Below are positions 32,567 to 42,302 of a DNA stretch of 64,000 nucleotides, piece by piece. The stretch is from contig CM076943.1 in NCBI GenBank assembly GCA_039566865.1, positions 16,354,001 through 16,418,000 on the forward strand. Direction: 5' to 3'. A model generated the notes under the pieces. It searched no databases and was not told where the DNA came from. It saw only the letters and a program-made list of their open reading frames with translations. Source of the stretch: Aurelia coerulea (Eukaryota; Cnidaria; Scyphozoa; Semaeostomeae; Ulmaridae). How positions within the stretch are numbered: the stretch's first letter is position 1; the number at the start of each line of letters is the position of its first letter. Made by a program: the position numbers and the translations under genes.

Positions 32567-33024
32567 AAAGGACAAGTCCGGGGTTGGTATGATTGATCAT
32601 AAAATGCAAGATAATACTGCTAAGAATGATACTGTTTTCCACTATTTTTCGCCTTTTCCTTGTGAAATTACGTATTCAAATCAGCAATTTGAGCGAAGTG
32701 ACGTCATATCGTGCAAACGAAAAAGAGGCTGTGCGATTGTTTTTTCGTCTCTTAATCGCTGCTAGCCTCTTTATCGTGTACTCATGCCATGAAAATGGCA
32801 CAATAACACAACAAAGAGTCTTGCAACGATAAAGAGGTGAAAAACAATCACACAGAATCGTTTTCGTTTGCGCGATATGACGTCACTTCGCTCAAATTGC
32901 TGATTTGAATACGTAATTTCACAAGTAGAAGGCGAAAAATAGTGGAAAAAAGTATCATACATCATTCATAGCAGTATTATCTTGTGTTTTATCATCAATG
33001 ATACCAACCCCAGACTTGTCCTTT
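32567..33024. mobile_element. Foldback element with AAAGGACAAGTC ends
   Basis: AAAGGACAAGTCCGGGGTTGG pairs with CCAACCCCAGACTTGTCCTTT, and both arms of about 200 bp continue through TGACGTCA (32699-32706 and 32878-32885), CTCAAATTGCTGATTTGAA-type sequence and GATAAAGAGG. It abuts or interrupts the 5' side of LINE copy D, whose first codons seem to start within its right arm only by chance. The target duplication was not resolved. Confidence 0.85.
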
Positions 33025-33851
33025 CAGCCTGGTTTTCATTTGAAAAATCCTGTCGAAAGATCTTTCTTTTTCCAGCCAATAAAAGAACATGAAATCGTTA
33101 CTGAAATAAAACTTCTAAAAGGCAACAAATCTCCAGGGCATGATGGTATTAAGCCATCGATTATAAAAGCTACCTTTGAACTCATAGTTAGCCCACTCTC
33201 TCACATCTACAACCTTTCCATAAATTCTAGAATATTTGCAGATATTTGGAAAGTCGCAAAAGTAATTCCTGTTTTTAAGAAGGGTGAAAGATACCTTGCA
33301 GAAAACTACAGACCAATCTCCCTCCTGTCTTGCTTTGAAAAAATATTTGAACGTCTGGTTGTCAAACGTATGATGACTTTCATCAAAAACACAAACTATT
33401 GTATGAACTCCAATTCGGATTCAGAGAAAACCACTCAACAGTGCATGCTCTCTTAGAAATTACCGATCAAATCTACAGTAAATTAGATCAAGATAACTGT
33501 GCACTTGGCGTATTTCTCGACCAATCAAAAGCATTTGATACTATTGACCATGAGATTCTTCTTCACAAACTCCATCATTATGGATTTAGAGGGATCGTTG
33601 GAGACTGGTTTTCCAGCTATCTCAGTAACCGTAAACAATACACGTGCTTCAATAAGACACAATCTGCCTTAGAAACCATTGAAACAGGAATACCACAAGG
33701 GTCAGTCCTAGGCCCAATTCTTTTCACGATATTCGTAAATGACATGGCAAACGCTATGAATGATGTTAAACCAAGACTCTTTGCTGATGACACGAACATA
33801 TTTTGCTTTAGCAACAATATTAACGACTTAGCTAGAATAATAAACAGCTAA
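33025..33851 (+). pseudogene. LINE reverse transcriptase palm domain, frameshifted
   Basis: The first frame has GNKSPGHDGIKPSIIK, WKVAKVIPVFKKGE and NYRPISLLSCFEKIFER (finger and motif 1-2 region). A one-base shift near 33400 joins it to a second frame with FGFRENHSTVHALLE, motif A FLDQSKAFDTIDHE, motif B GIPQGSVLGPILF and motif C LFADDTNIF. All three catalytic aspartates (one in motif A, two in FADD) are present. A TAA at 33849 ends the frame although the following codons continue the protein. Confidence 0.9.
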
Positions 33852-34611
33852 CTAGCCAAATTAGATGAGTGGTTCAAAGCAAACAAACTGCTTATCAACA
33901 CCAGTAAAACAAATCATTGCCTTTTTAAACCAAATCGAAATGAAACCATCGACAACGATTTCGCAATCGAAATGGGTTCCAAACTTAAAGAAGTCAACAG
34001 TCTAAAATATCTTGGACTGCAAATAGATTGCAACTTAAACTGGAATGACCATATAGACATACTTGCTAGCAGCTTAGTTAAATATTGCTCTATGTTTGCT
34101 AAACTGCGACACTTAGTCCCAGCTGAATGTTTGAAGGCTTTATTTCTCAGCTTAGTGCAATCAAAAATAAGCTACGCCTTAGAAGTTTATGGAGTGTCTA
34201 AAGAATGTCATTTAAAGCGACTCCAAGTACTGCAAAGTAGAATGCTTAAATCTTGCAGTTCAAAGACTATAGATACTCTACAAACATTCTGCATAAATCA
34301 TATGGAATTTTAAAGTAAAAGATCTCTATGAAGCAAAAATTCTTAACTTCATGCATAAAGTGCATCATAACCCAGAAAAACTTCCAGCTGCATTTCATAG
34401 CTATTTTGAAACTAATGAGGGTAAACATAAATATGAAACAAGACAAAGAAAACACTATAAACTATGCAGAACACGCAAACATTGGGGTGACCAAACGCTT
34501 AAAAACAAAGGTGCAAGACTCTGGAATAACCTCCCAGATAAAATAAAACATATCAATAACGTAAAATCATTTTCTAACGAAATAAAAAATCTTAGACTTC
34601 TTCAATACTAA
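33852..34611 (+). pseudogene. LINE reverse transcriptase thumb and C-terminal region
   Basis: Continues the previous frame after the stop: LAKLDEWFKANKLLIN, then NSLKYLGLQIDCNLNW (the LGL.ID..L.W signature) and LFLSLVQSKISYALEVYG. A second shift near 34313 leads to a frame with HNPEKLPAAFHSYF, YETRQRKHY and GARLWNNLPDKIK, closing at 34611. This matches the usual C-terminus of this LINE group. Confidence 0.85.
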
Positions 34612-34873
34612 TAAAATAAAGAAACAAAAACAACAAATTAAATCAAATACAAAATGACTTAACCTTTAACGCTTTATAATATTAACCATTATACTTTTAC
34701 CAGTTTGCTACTACTATTCTTCTAGTTACGTTTTGTATATATTTCGCTTGTTTTTGTTCTCAAAGCGGCTCAGACTAGATAAGCTTTGCTTTTTCTGAGT
34801 CGTATAAGTTTTACAGTACATTGTATTATGTATCATGTATTTCTTATGAATAAAGTTTGAATTGAATTGAATT

Positions 34874-35285
34874 TATCTTTGGGCATCGGCGATCATCGCT
34901 GATGCTCAGAGACAGTGATCGGTGATGAATTACGATTTAATGAAAACGAGGCTTTACCTATTTCACGCTTTGCATGGTACGAAGTTCTTAACTTTTGTTT
35001 AAAAGAAACTATCCCCAAGAGGACAATCATGTGACCTGAAGTAGGTGTAAACGTTAAACGTTAGCTGAATATGTCTATTCGGGCTATGCAAAATAATATG
35101 ACAATGGCATGATTCAGAACATTATCATTCATTTGTCAGTGCTAGTTGCATTTAGTTGTATTGGAGTCTTCTTTTAGAAAATCCATGAATTGCAACAATT
35201 GATTTGGTGGCCTTTAGGGTGTGTTTCTGGGTGGGTGGTGCATTACCGCATTTACCCTGAACCTGGTATCTTTTATATGTGCAAA
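34874..35285. other. Non-coding interval
   Basis: No frame or repeat recognised beyond an ATCGGCGATCATCGCTGAT palindromic word at about 34877-34897. Confidence 0.35.
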
Positions 35286-35400
35286 TCAATGGCCACACCA
35301 CGGGGTATTCATAGTATTTTACTCCCCGTGGTATCTTCCTTCATGTGTTTGTGTAGTAGATGACAGGTATAGTAATTAGTAATATGTTTTGTCAATTCTA
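35286..35400 (+). mobile_element. LINE 3' untranslated fragment with hairpin
   Basis: CCACGGGG at 35298 pairs with CCCCGTGG at 35324, followed by TATC and AGGTATAGTAATTAG. The same arrangement occurs at 47552-47590 (CCATGGGG / CCCCATGG, then TATC). It is therefore a 5'-truncated copy of the LINE at 46085-47680. Confidence 0.6.
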
Positions 35401-36430
35401 TTGGGCAAACACATGCGCCCAAGTCTATTTCGTTAGAAAAAAGTTGCAAAAGGAATCAAGGACCACGGAGGCGGGGGGCTGGGGGCCCTAGCCCCCAAAT
35501 AATTTTCAAGAGATAGTTTTTGGTGTTTAAGAATTATGTTTATAAGAGTAAATATTGCCAACGGTTCATAAATTATTCAATCAAAGTGCTAGCACCCTCA
35601 TTTTGCGTGTCTTTGTATGGCCCAACAATACTGTTTTTCGTTCATTCATCAACAGACTTTAGTCTTATAATGAAATACGTCAAGCAGAATTATGCCAAAA
35701 ATATATCACAATTTCGTAGTTTCGTAGTTTCGATATTGTTACCACAGCTTTGAATATCAAAATTTTTAGCAAGACGTCTAAAAAGTTCGCTTCGCTTAAC
35801 AATGTTTCAACAAATAGTTAACAATTTGGCAGCTCTTAATTTGATGCAATAGTAAATTTAATTAAAAGTCACCTAAGTTCCAGTGTTCTATGACGCTTAG
35901 TTTAACAGCAATTACAGGAAGTTTGGATGGGGGGGGGGAGAATAGGGTTAAAGAAGTGGCTTTAATTTATGCCGTTCCCTCAATCCAAAAGATCCGTCCT
36001 TGGCCCAGAGCCTTCACAATCAAATAAAGATTGATATGTCTTGTGCTTACCATTTATAGCTATGAAAAGGGCGTTGGTCTCATTTATAGCCAAAGTAGAG
36101 GGCGTGGTCGCGACATTTTTTCTGATAACCTCAGAATTTTCCACTGCTTTGTAGCCCCCCCCCCCCCAATCCAATAAAGGTTCTGCGGTCCCTGAAAGGG
36201 ATAGTCTACTTTCAGATAGATAGACTTATTACAGTTGACGAAATAGACTTTGGGCAAGTCTAATTAGAGCATAAAATGATAAAACAGAAACCCATGACAA
36301 TGCAGCAGAGCAACTTCTTTTTCTTACTAAATTCTTTACAAGTAACCCCTATTCCCCATTCGTCCGCGCCGACTTGATTTGCTTATGAATTACAGCTGGT
36401 ATTCAAAAAAGTATCAATCTTGCTTTCACC
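35401..36430. other. Non-coding interval
   Basis: Contains G/C-rich hairpins at 35470-35496 and 36152-36168 and an end-like GAATAGGGTTAA at 35940-35951 resembling a TTAA-element terminus, but no partner end was found. No gene seen. Confidence 0.35.
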
Positions 36431-36740
36431 CAGGGGGGGTACTCATTGACTTTTAGTACGGGGGGGTCCGTGCCAATATTTGGGATCTGAAATTTTACAT
36501 CAAATCAATATTTGGGGTCTGTGAATTACAACATGGACAACAATTGAATATTTGGGGTCAACAAATCCGAGGAAAGGAAGAATCCTGCAATTTGGCCCTG
36601 AAGTTGCGAATCACGAAATAAATGCTTTGGTATTATTCAAAAACTGAGAAAAATCAAGAGGCTCAAATTGAAATCATTCAAAAACATGTAAGGGGCCCCA
36701 GAAATAGATAACAATATTTGGGGTCTCCAAAACAAGCCGG
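36431..36740. mobile_element. G-tract-terminated element with AATATTTGGGGTC subrepeats
   Basis: Starts CCCAGGGGGGGTACTCATTG, with a second G tract after TTTTAGTAC. The word AATATTTGGG(G)TC recurs at least five times. The right end is not clear. Related to the elements at 13504, 38478 and 48020. Confidence 0.55.
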
Positions 36741-37582
36741 GTTATAGCTTAACTTTTATGCTGTCAAACATTAATCCCTGTTTACAATGCTATCTAAAAT
36801 TCCTACTTAGACCACGAGTTACCAACAAACTTTAATTACTGATAAATTTCAAATACATAGGTATTTTTCAATTCGTTCGACTATATGTCTAAACGTCTCA
36901 ATAGGCTATGGCACCTCAAACCAATCAGTTCGCCTAACAAAGTTTAACAGAGCTATTTTCTGGTGAAATATTTGGTAAATATGTCCAAACGTATCACCTG
37001 CCAGCTTCAAAATAGCTATCAACAACCTCAAACCAAATCAGCCAGGGCATCTGTAAACATACAGAGAAAAACAGGGTTATCCAGATCCGTGTTTACAAAC
37101 CCAGTTGATAAAGGCATAATTTTAAAAACGGGTCTTATAGTGGATCAGTTTTAATCCAGGTATCTTTTAACCTACCTGTGGGTCTGTGGAAACGCATTAC
37201 ACGGATGAATTTTAACCCAGTTGCAACAGCAACAACATGCTTTACTTTCAGCACTTCAAATGTCAAATTTAAGTTGAAGCGACAAAAAGGAGGATAAAAT
37301 GACTAAAAACGACCACTGAAAGCGAATAAAAACAGGTCCAAAATAAAACTGACGTTTTAATTGGACTTTAAAAACAACGGATAACTCTTGACCCGTTTTT
37401 ATTTCAACTCCGGCTAGTGGAAAAGCAGCCTAATTCCCCACCAGTGATGCACAATTTCCTCACCAGTGAAGTGCTCTTAATTCAGAAGGAAAAAGAGGTG
37501 AGTCAAAAACGAATCGTGCACTTGCCAGAAATGTACGACAAAGAAATCAGAGAATGGTTGAAATGAAGAATGAATTGTAAAT
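36741..37582. other. Non-coding interval
   Basis: No convincing gene. Words such as CCGTGTTTACAAACCCAGTT and AAAAACGGGTCTT suggest relics of Harbinger-like or other inverted-repeat elements, but no matched ends were found. Confidence 0.3.
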
Positions 37583-38026
37583 TGTATGCATGAAACATTT
37601 AACATAGAGAAGGTCAATCTGGATTACACGTAAATCATTGCTTATAAGAAAGCCTATAAAGGTATGCCCTTTTCATAACAGCCCCACAAGCGTGGAGTCC
37701 TAGGTATGCCCTTTCCATAACAGCCCCACAAGCGTGGAGTCCTTAAATGTGTTGTGGAGCAATGGTTCTGGATTACACGTAAATCATTGCTTATAAGAAA
37801 GCCTATAAAGGTATGCCCTTTTCATAACAGCCCCACAAGCGTGGAGTCCTAGGTATGCCCTTTCCATAACAGCCCCACAAGCGTGGAGTCCTTAAATGTG
37901 TTGTATGCATGAAACATTTAACATAGAGAAGGTCAATCTGAATTACACGTAAATCATTGCTTATAAGAAAGCCTATAAAGGTATGCCCTTTTCATAACTG
38001 CCCCACAAGCGTGGAGTCCTTAAATG
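37583..38026. repeat. Complex tandem duplication leading into a SINE
   Basis: Three copies of a 149-170-bp unit starting at GGATTACACGTAAATCATTG (37621, 37770, 37940). Inside the first two copies a 43-bp piece (TATGCCCTTT.CATAACAGCC..) is itself doubled. The first unit ends in the first bases of the SINE head (GTGTTGTGGAGCAATGG), the third runs into the full SINE at 38027. Confidence 0.9.
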
Positions 38027-38165
38027 TGTTGTGGAGCAGTGGTGTAATCCTCTGACTTTGCAGCTAGAACAGTCAGGTGGACAGGGTTCGACACCCATCT
38101 ACTTCTGCAATCCCATCGCTTCACGCTAAATAACACAAATTTTACCCTCACCTTCACCTTCTAAA
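38027..38165 (+). mobile_element. tRNA-derived SINE, copy 2 (internally deleted)
   Basis: Matches 21333-21527: A box TGGAGCAGTGG (one change at the conserved pyrimidine), B box GGTTCGACACC, then TCTACTTCTGCAATCCCA and the CACCTTCACCTTC tail. About 60 bases between B box and tail are missing. Confidence 0.85.
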
Positions 38166-38477
38166 GGTACCCTGAAATCAGCTCATCAAATGGACAATCT
38201 AATTTGCTGCATTGATGGTACATGAATCTTCTTTTTGCTCTATTCATCATAGAAATACCCAAAATATCCCAAATGCCCACCACTCGACATTCAGCTTTAC
38301 CTTTTACTTTCAACATAAACTAGCACCAGCTTTAGTTTTGGCTTTAGTTCCAAGTGTTAGCAAAATTACTATGGCAATAAACAACAGTATAATTCAACTG
38401 AGCAAAACCTGGACTTATGTCACGCATAAGCCTTCATAAGTGATTCACCTTGCATCTTTTGTGCCTGACATAAACCC

Positions 38478-38610
38478 GGTGGGGGGGGGGGGTACTCCCA
38501 TACTTGACCTGACCAGATGTATCACTCAACAGGGTGTCCTTTTCCGGTAAAAAATTATGCGACTGGGTGTCCTTTTCTAACGAAAATCATTTTACATATG
38601 AACTGCTGCC
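38478..38610. mobile_element. G-tract-terminated element, left part only
   Basis: CCCGGT, a 13-base G tract and TACTCCCATACTTGACC match the terminal pattern at 29761. GGGTGTCCTTTTC appears twice as a subrepeat. No right end was found. Confidence 0.55.
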
Positions 38611-38999
38611 TTGCAAGAATGACTAAGTCATAAATACCATGTCTATAACTCGAAGTTTGACCTCTCATAAAGCAGATACAGTAGCTTCAGCATTGGTCTC
38701 GTTGACATATTTATGTTGCTATCCCTGCCAAAAAATGAGTAGTTCTTGTCTCTGGCCACAACAAACTATGTCCTGTCTTTACAGTGAATATCCATTCATA
38801 AAAGCATGTCATCGTAGTATCTTCTGGTTTTGCTTTCTTTGGTCACGCATGTGATCGTCAAACAAATACAATATTAGGATATTTCAAAACTTATGATATC
38901 TCATCCTTTAACTCAGGTTACTTATTATGACAATTAAAGATTAGTATTAGTAAAGTTATTAATTCTCAACATTACATAGTTTGCAATGCACGTATTTTT
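38611..38999. other. Non-coding interval
   Basis: Nothing recognised apart from the dispersed word ATATCTCATCCTTTAACTCA near 38900, shared with about 10613. Confidence 0.35.
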
Positions 39000-39345
39000 T
39001 CTTATAAGAAACTGCTTATAAGAAACTCAACTCTCAGATTGCCAAAAAATTAAGAAACTCCAGTACTGGGAAAATACAAGCTACGAAACTATTTATTTTG
39101 ATAAAGGAAATCCTCGACATGTTTTTAATTTACTTTTACTTGTTTCCTGTATCATATTACTCGTAAGGTTTTTGAGTAATGTCTAAACATTGGGAAAATG
39201 TTCACAAGGGCACAGGTAGTGAACATGAAGATTGTTATGGAACCTCTAAGAAACTCGTAAGAAACTCTGAGTACTCAAAATCTGATAATTTTAAGAAACT
39301 TCCAGTACTGGCCCAAATTCTTAGTTTCTTATAAAAAAAAACGTG
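39000..39345 (+). repeat. TTATAAGAAACT repeat, copy 1
   Basis: Begins CTTATAAGAAACTGC and ends AGTTTCTTATAA, so the ends are inverted. Internal landmarks CCAGTACTGGGAAAATA, TGAACATGAAGATTGTTATGG and CAAAATCTGATAATTTTAAG also occur, reversed, at 44328-44692 and 51388-51760. No coding capacity. TIR MITE is the likely class. Confidence 0.75.
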
Positions 39346-39800
39346 TATCTAGAAACAATCCACACATTTTCTTGAAAGAAATTGTGTACTTTTGTTGGTC
39401 ATGTGAAATGACTTTACATATTTTCTTCTGCTGATTTTCAAAAGTAGACATATCAGTTTATAATCTCTTCAAAGTGATAAGAGAACTATGCTTTCCAATC
39501 TTTTGATGAATAGCAAGATGTTTTTAAATGTCTAAAAGGAAATCTTTGTCAGTAGCAGAAGTCGGAATAACAAAAAAACAATATAGAGCGAAGTTATTTG
39601 CAGTTGTAATTGTTAGAAAAGCCATTATAGAGCAACGTAGGCGAGTCTGGTATGTGTTTGGAAAACACTTTTCAGTCGCGCAGATTTGGTAAGACAACAT
39701 TGGGGAGAAGTTTTGAAATTAAACTTGTGAGTGAGATAACTCCCTCCGTACAGACATCACTAAATTTGCCACATTCCAAAACACTTCTTCCAAATGTTAA

Positions 39801-39972
39801 AGGGAATAGACATAGCTATATCGACAAGTTGCTATAAATAGGCACAAGAAACACCCACAAACCCATTGTTTCCTTCGCCACACAATGAAACCGAAAGGCG
39901 TCAAAGTTGTTGAATACAATAGATTATGTTTTTAACTTGGCCCGGGCCAGCTTTTAACTATGTCGATTCCCT
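39801..39972. mobile_element. Short TTAA MITE (AGGGAATAGACATAG ends), copy 2
   Basis: TTAA on both sides (39797-39800, 39973-39976). Ends AGGGAATAGACATAG and CTATGTCGATTCCCT. Almost identical to 5467-5637 (172 vs 171 bp). Confidence 0.9.
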
Positions 39973-40065
39973 TTAAGTTGTGCTTGCAATAATCAGAAAC
40001 AAGACGTGATGATTAGCTTAATTCAGACTTTATTAAGAAACAAAGTTCAGCTGTTTGAACAGGGT

Positions 40066-40573
40066 GTCTCAAAAATGTGTGCCCCATATGTGGAGCTGTT
40101 GTGGAGGAGTTGTACTTACAATTATCTCGATTTTAACACAGTTGCATATGACATGTTCAATTTATATTTAGATACTTTGTTTCAATCAATCGGGCAAACT
40201 GTTGCTGAATTATGATAAAGGAAAGGCAAGATAAGTTTTCGCTTCAAAACATCACTTCTTTCGTTATCCAGGAATATCAAAGTCAAGCAAATTTTGAAAG
40301 AAAGGATTCTAGCGATGTATTTGTATTCGTATTTTTTCTTCATTTTTAAATAGGTTGATAGTTGATTGTGTTGCTCCAAAAAAAGAAAACATTAAACACT
40401 CTTTGAAAAATAAATGTAGAAAAGATTTAACTATAATGAGAAACCGTTTCTTTAAAAACTCACTTGATTTTGACTTGGAACAAAAGAAGTGCCGTTTTTG
40501 AAGCAACCACTTATTTCGCCTTTCCTGTGCCATAAGTCGCTGGGCCCTAAAATACTCTAGCATGGTAGCAAAA
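40066..40573. mobile_element. Relic of a GGGTGTCTCA long-TIR element
   Basis: Starts ACAGGGTGTCTCAAAAATG. An inner inverted block pairs GAAAGGCAAGATAAG..CTTCAAAACATCACTTC (about 40220-40260) with its mirror at 40485-40530. The same block is at 57070-57115, also single-armed. The right end is lost against the next element. Confidence 0.55.
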
Positions 40574-40576
40574 TGT

Positions 40577-41162
40577 CCACCGGCTGTCCCAAGATGATGC
40601 ATTATCGGTTGATTGCCTATAGGTCCATAACCAATCAACCAATTTTCAACAACTTTAATTCATTTGATAACTGACAGGCAAGATTGTGTTCAAGATGTTG
40701 GTTGTGGTTTTACGACGATGTTTTCATATCGACAAGAAGATTGATAAACTTGCTGAAATTCAAGCCTTAGATAGCATGAGAAAGAAAGGGCCTACCTTTC
40801 CAGTCAACATTTTAGATTTGATACAAAAAGCTGAACTCATTCATATTCTCTGAATTCAGTATTAACTGAATTCGTATTCTCTGAACGACAAGTAACAGAA
40901 AGTTCAGCCTTTCGCATCACATCTAAAATATTCACTGGGAAAGTCGGCTGTTTCCTTTTCATGTCATATAAGGGTTGAATGTGAGCAGGTTTTTGGATCC
41001 TCTTTTCGACATGAAAACATCGGTATAAAAGCACAACCAACATCCTCGAATATAATTTAGCCTTTCGGCAATCAGATGAAATAAAGTTTTTGAAAATCGG
41101 TTCACTGGTTATTCATATGTAAGCAATCCAACGATAATACATCATTTTGGAACACCTGGTGG
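40577..41162. mobile_element. Long-TIR element ending CCACCGGCTGTCCCA
   Basis: CCACCGGCTGTCCCAAGATG and CATTTTGGAACACCTGGTGG are inverted; pairing continues about 80 bp, including CCATAACCAATCAACC. A second inner palindrome pairs 40692-40835 with 40895-41045, so nearly the whole element folds back. One arm alone occurs at 59232-59350. No transposase frame. Confidence 0.8.
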
Positions 41163-41253
41163 ATATTTCTTTTCTATGCCAGAGTATTGTAGGCATAATA
41201 CCACAGAACGCCTTGAGCTGAGATAAAATACAATCTTTTTCTTATAAGAATAC

Positions 41254-41443
41254 CATGGGTAGTTAGACACTGCTGGTGTGCTTCTATGGAGAAGAGCTGG
41301 ATAATATGTATCTGCGGGGGAAATTTTTTATAGTGCTGCGGATCGATATCTCCTCCGCAGTACTGCAAAAAAATTTCCCCCGCAGATACATAATATCCAG
41401 CGCTCCTCCATAGAAGCACACCAGCAGTGTCTAACTACCCATG
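41254..41443. mobile_element. Compact foldback element with 7-bp target duplication
   Basis: Arms of about 80 bp (CATGGGTAGTTAGACACTGC, mirrored at the end) pair nearly perfectly, and the centre holds a second stem TGCTGCGGA / TCCGCAGTA. The duplication AGAATAC is perfect (41247-41253, 41444-41450). With the elements at 2536 and 11322 this is the third foldback with a 7-bp duplication. Confidence 0.9.
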
Positions 41444-41800
41444 AGAATACTATACATTTTATGCACCCTCGATATTCTTAAGAAATTTTCGTTTTGAGCC
41501 TGAATAAAGCCTTAAGTATTCTTATCTTACTTCAAATCTGTTATGATTCTCTATTATGAACATCTGAAAAATGAGACATAAATATACGAGCTGAAGCTGA
41601 GCAATGTTCTTAAAAGTTGGATTTATGATTCTGAGACTGAATATTCTTATACTTATAAACATCATTCTTTTAAAAAATGAGCGCACAAGAACTTTTTAAA
41701 TGGCGCAATAGATTGTCGGCGGTTTGTTAACACCGGAATCAAATCTTTAAAAAAAATATGCACTATTAGTTAATGCATTTTTTCCATTTGATTTAGACCC

Positions 41801-42055
41801 CCTTTACACGGTAGCGGATCAAAAGTGATACGGATCAACGTGTTACGGATCATCCTTCCGTTTACACGGTAGCGGCTCAACAGTGATACGGATCAACGTG
41901 TTACGGATCACCCTTCCGTTTACACGGTAGCGGATCAAAAGTGATACGGATCAACGTGTTACGGATCACCCTTCCGTTTACACGGTAGCGGATCAAAAGT
42001 GATACGGATCAACGTGTTACGGATCATCCTTCCGTTTACACGGTAGCGGATCACA
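41801..42055. repeat. 58-bp tandem repeat containing the terminal inverted repeat
   Basis: Four units plus a partial one, nearly identical. Each unit contains CCGTTTACACGGTAGCGG, which is the inner half of the outer element's own end, followed by GTGATACGGATCAACGTG. It sits only at the left end. Confidence 0.95.
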
Positions 42056-42302
42056 ACGAGTACACCCACTGTCAACACGTGTGCTGCTATTATCTTCAAA
42101 CAGATTATGAAAGCAATATAGCATAGAAAGATAATCTAGTCAGGAATCCGAATCAAAATTGATGCGGACCACTTGCATTTACACAGCGTGGAGCAGAAGT
42201 GATCCGATACAAAAGTGCTTTCGCAGCAGGATCAAAATTGATGCAGATAGCGGAACAGAAGCGTATCAGATCACTTCGAGCTCGTGTAAACGGGAGGTTG
42301 AT

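Larger units (their letters stand above)
33025..34873 (+). mobile_element. LINE copy D, reverse-transcriptase part and 3' end
   Basis: A plus-strand L2/CR1/Rex-type LINE, 5'-truncated before the palm. Coding runs to a stop at 34611 with two frameshifts and one stop. The 3' region has a hairpin, CGGCTCAGA with TCTGAGTCG (34763-34804), then AATAAA and a (TTGAA)n tail at about 34853-34873. The endonuclease domain is absent. Confidence 0.9.

Noticed and set aside
32448..32765. 105-residue frame upstream of LINE D
   Set aside because: Most of it lies in one arm of the foldback element, and the same arm is read on the other strand at 32771-32965.
35920..35951. Right end of another TTAA element (GAATAGGGTTAA after a G tract)
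   Set aside because: No matching left end or subterminal hairpin pair could be found, so it may be chance.
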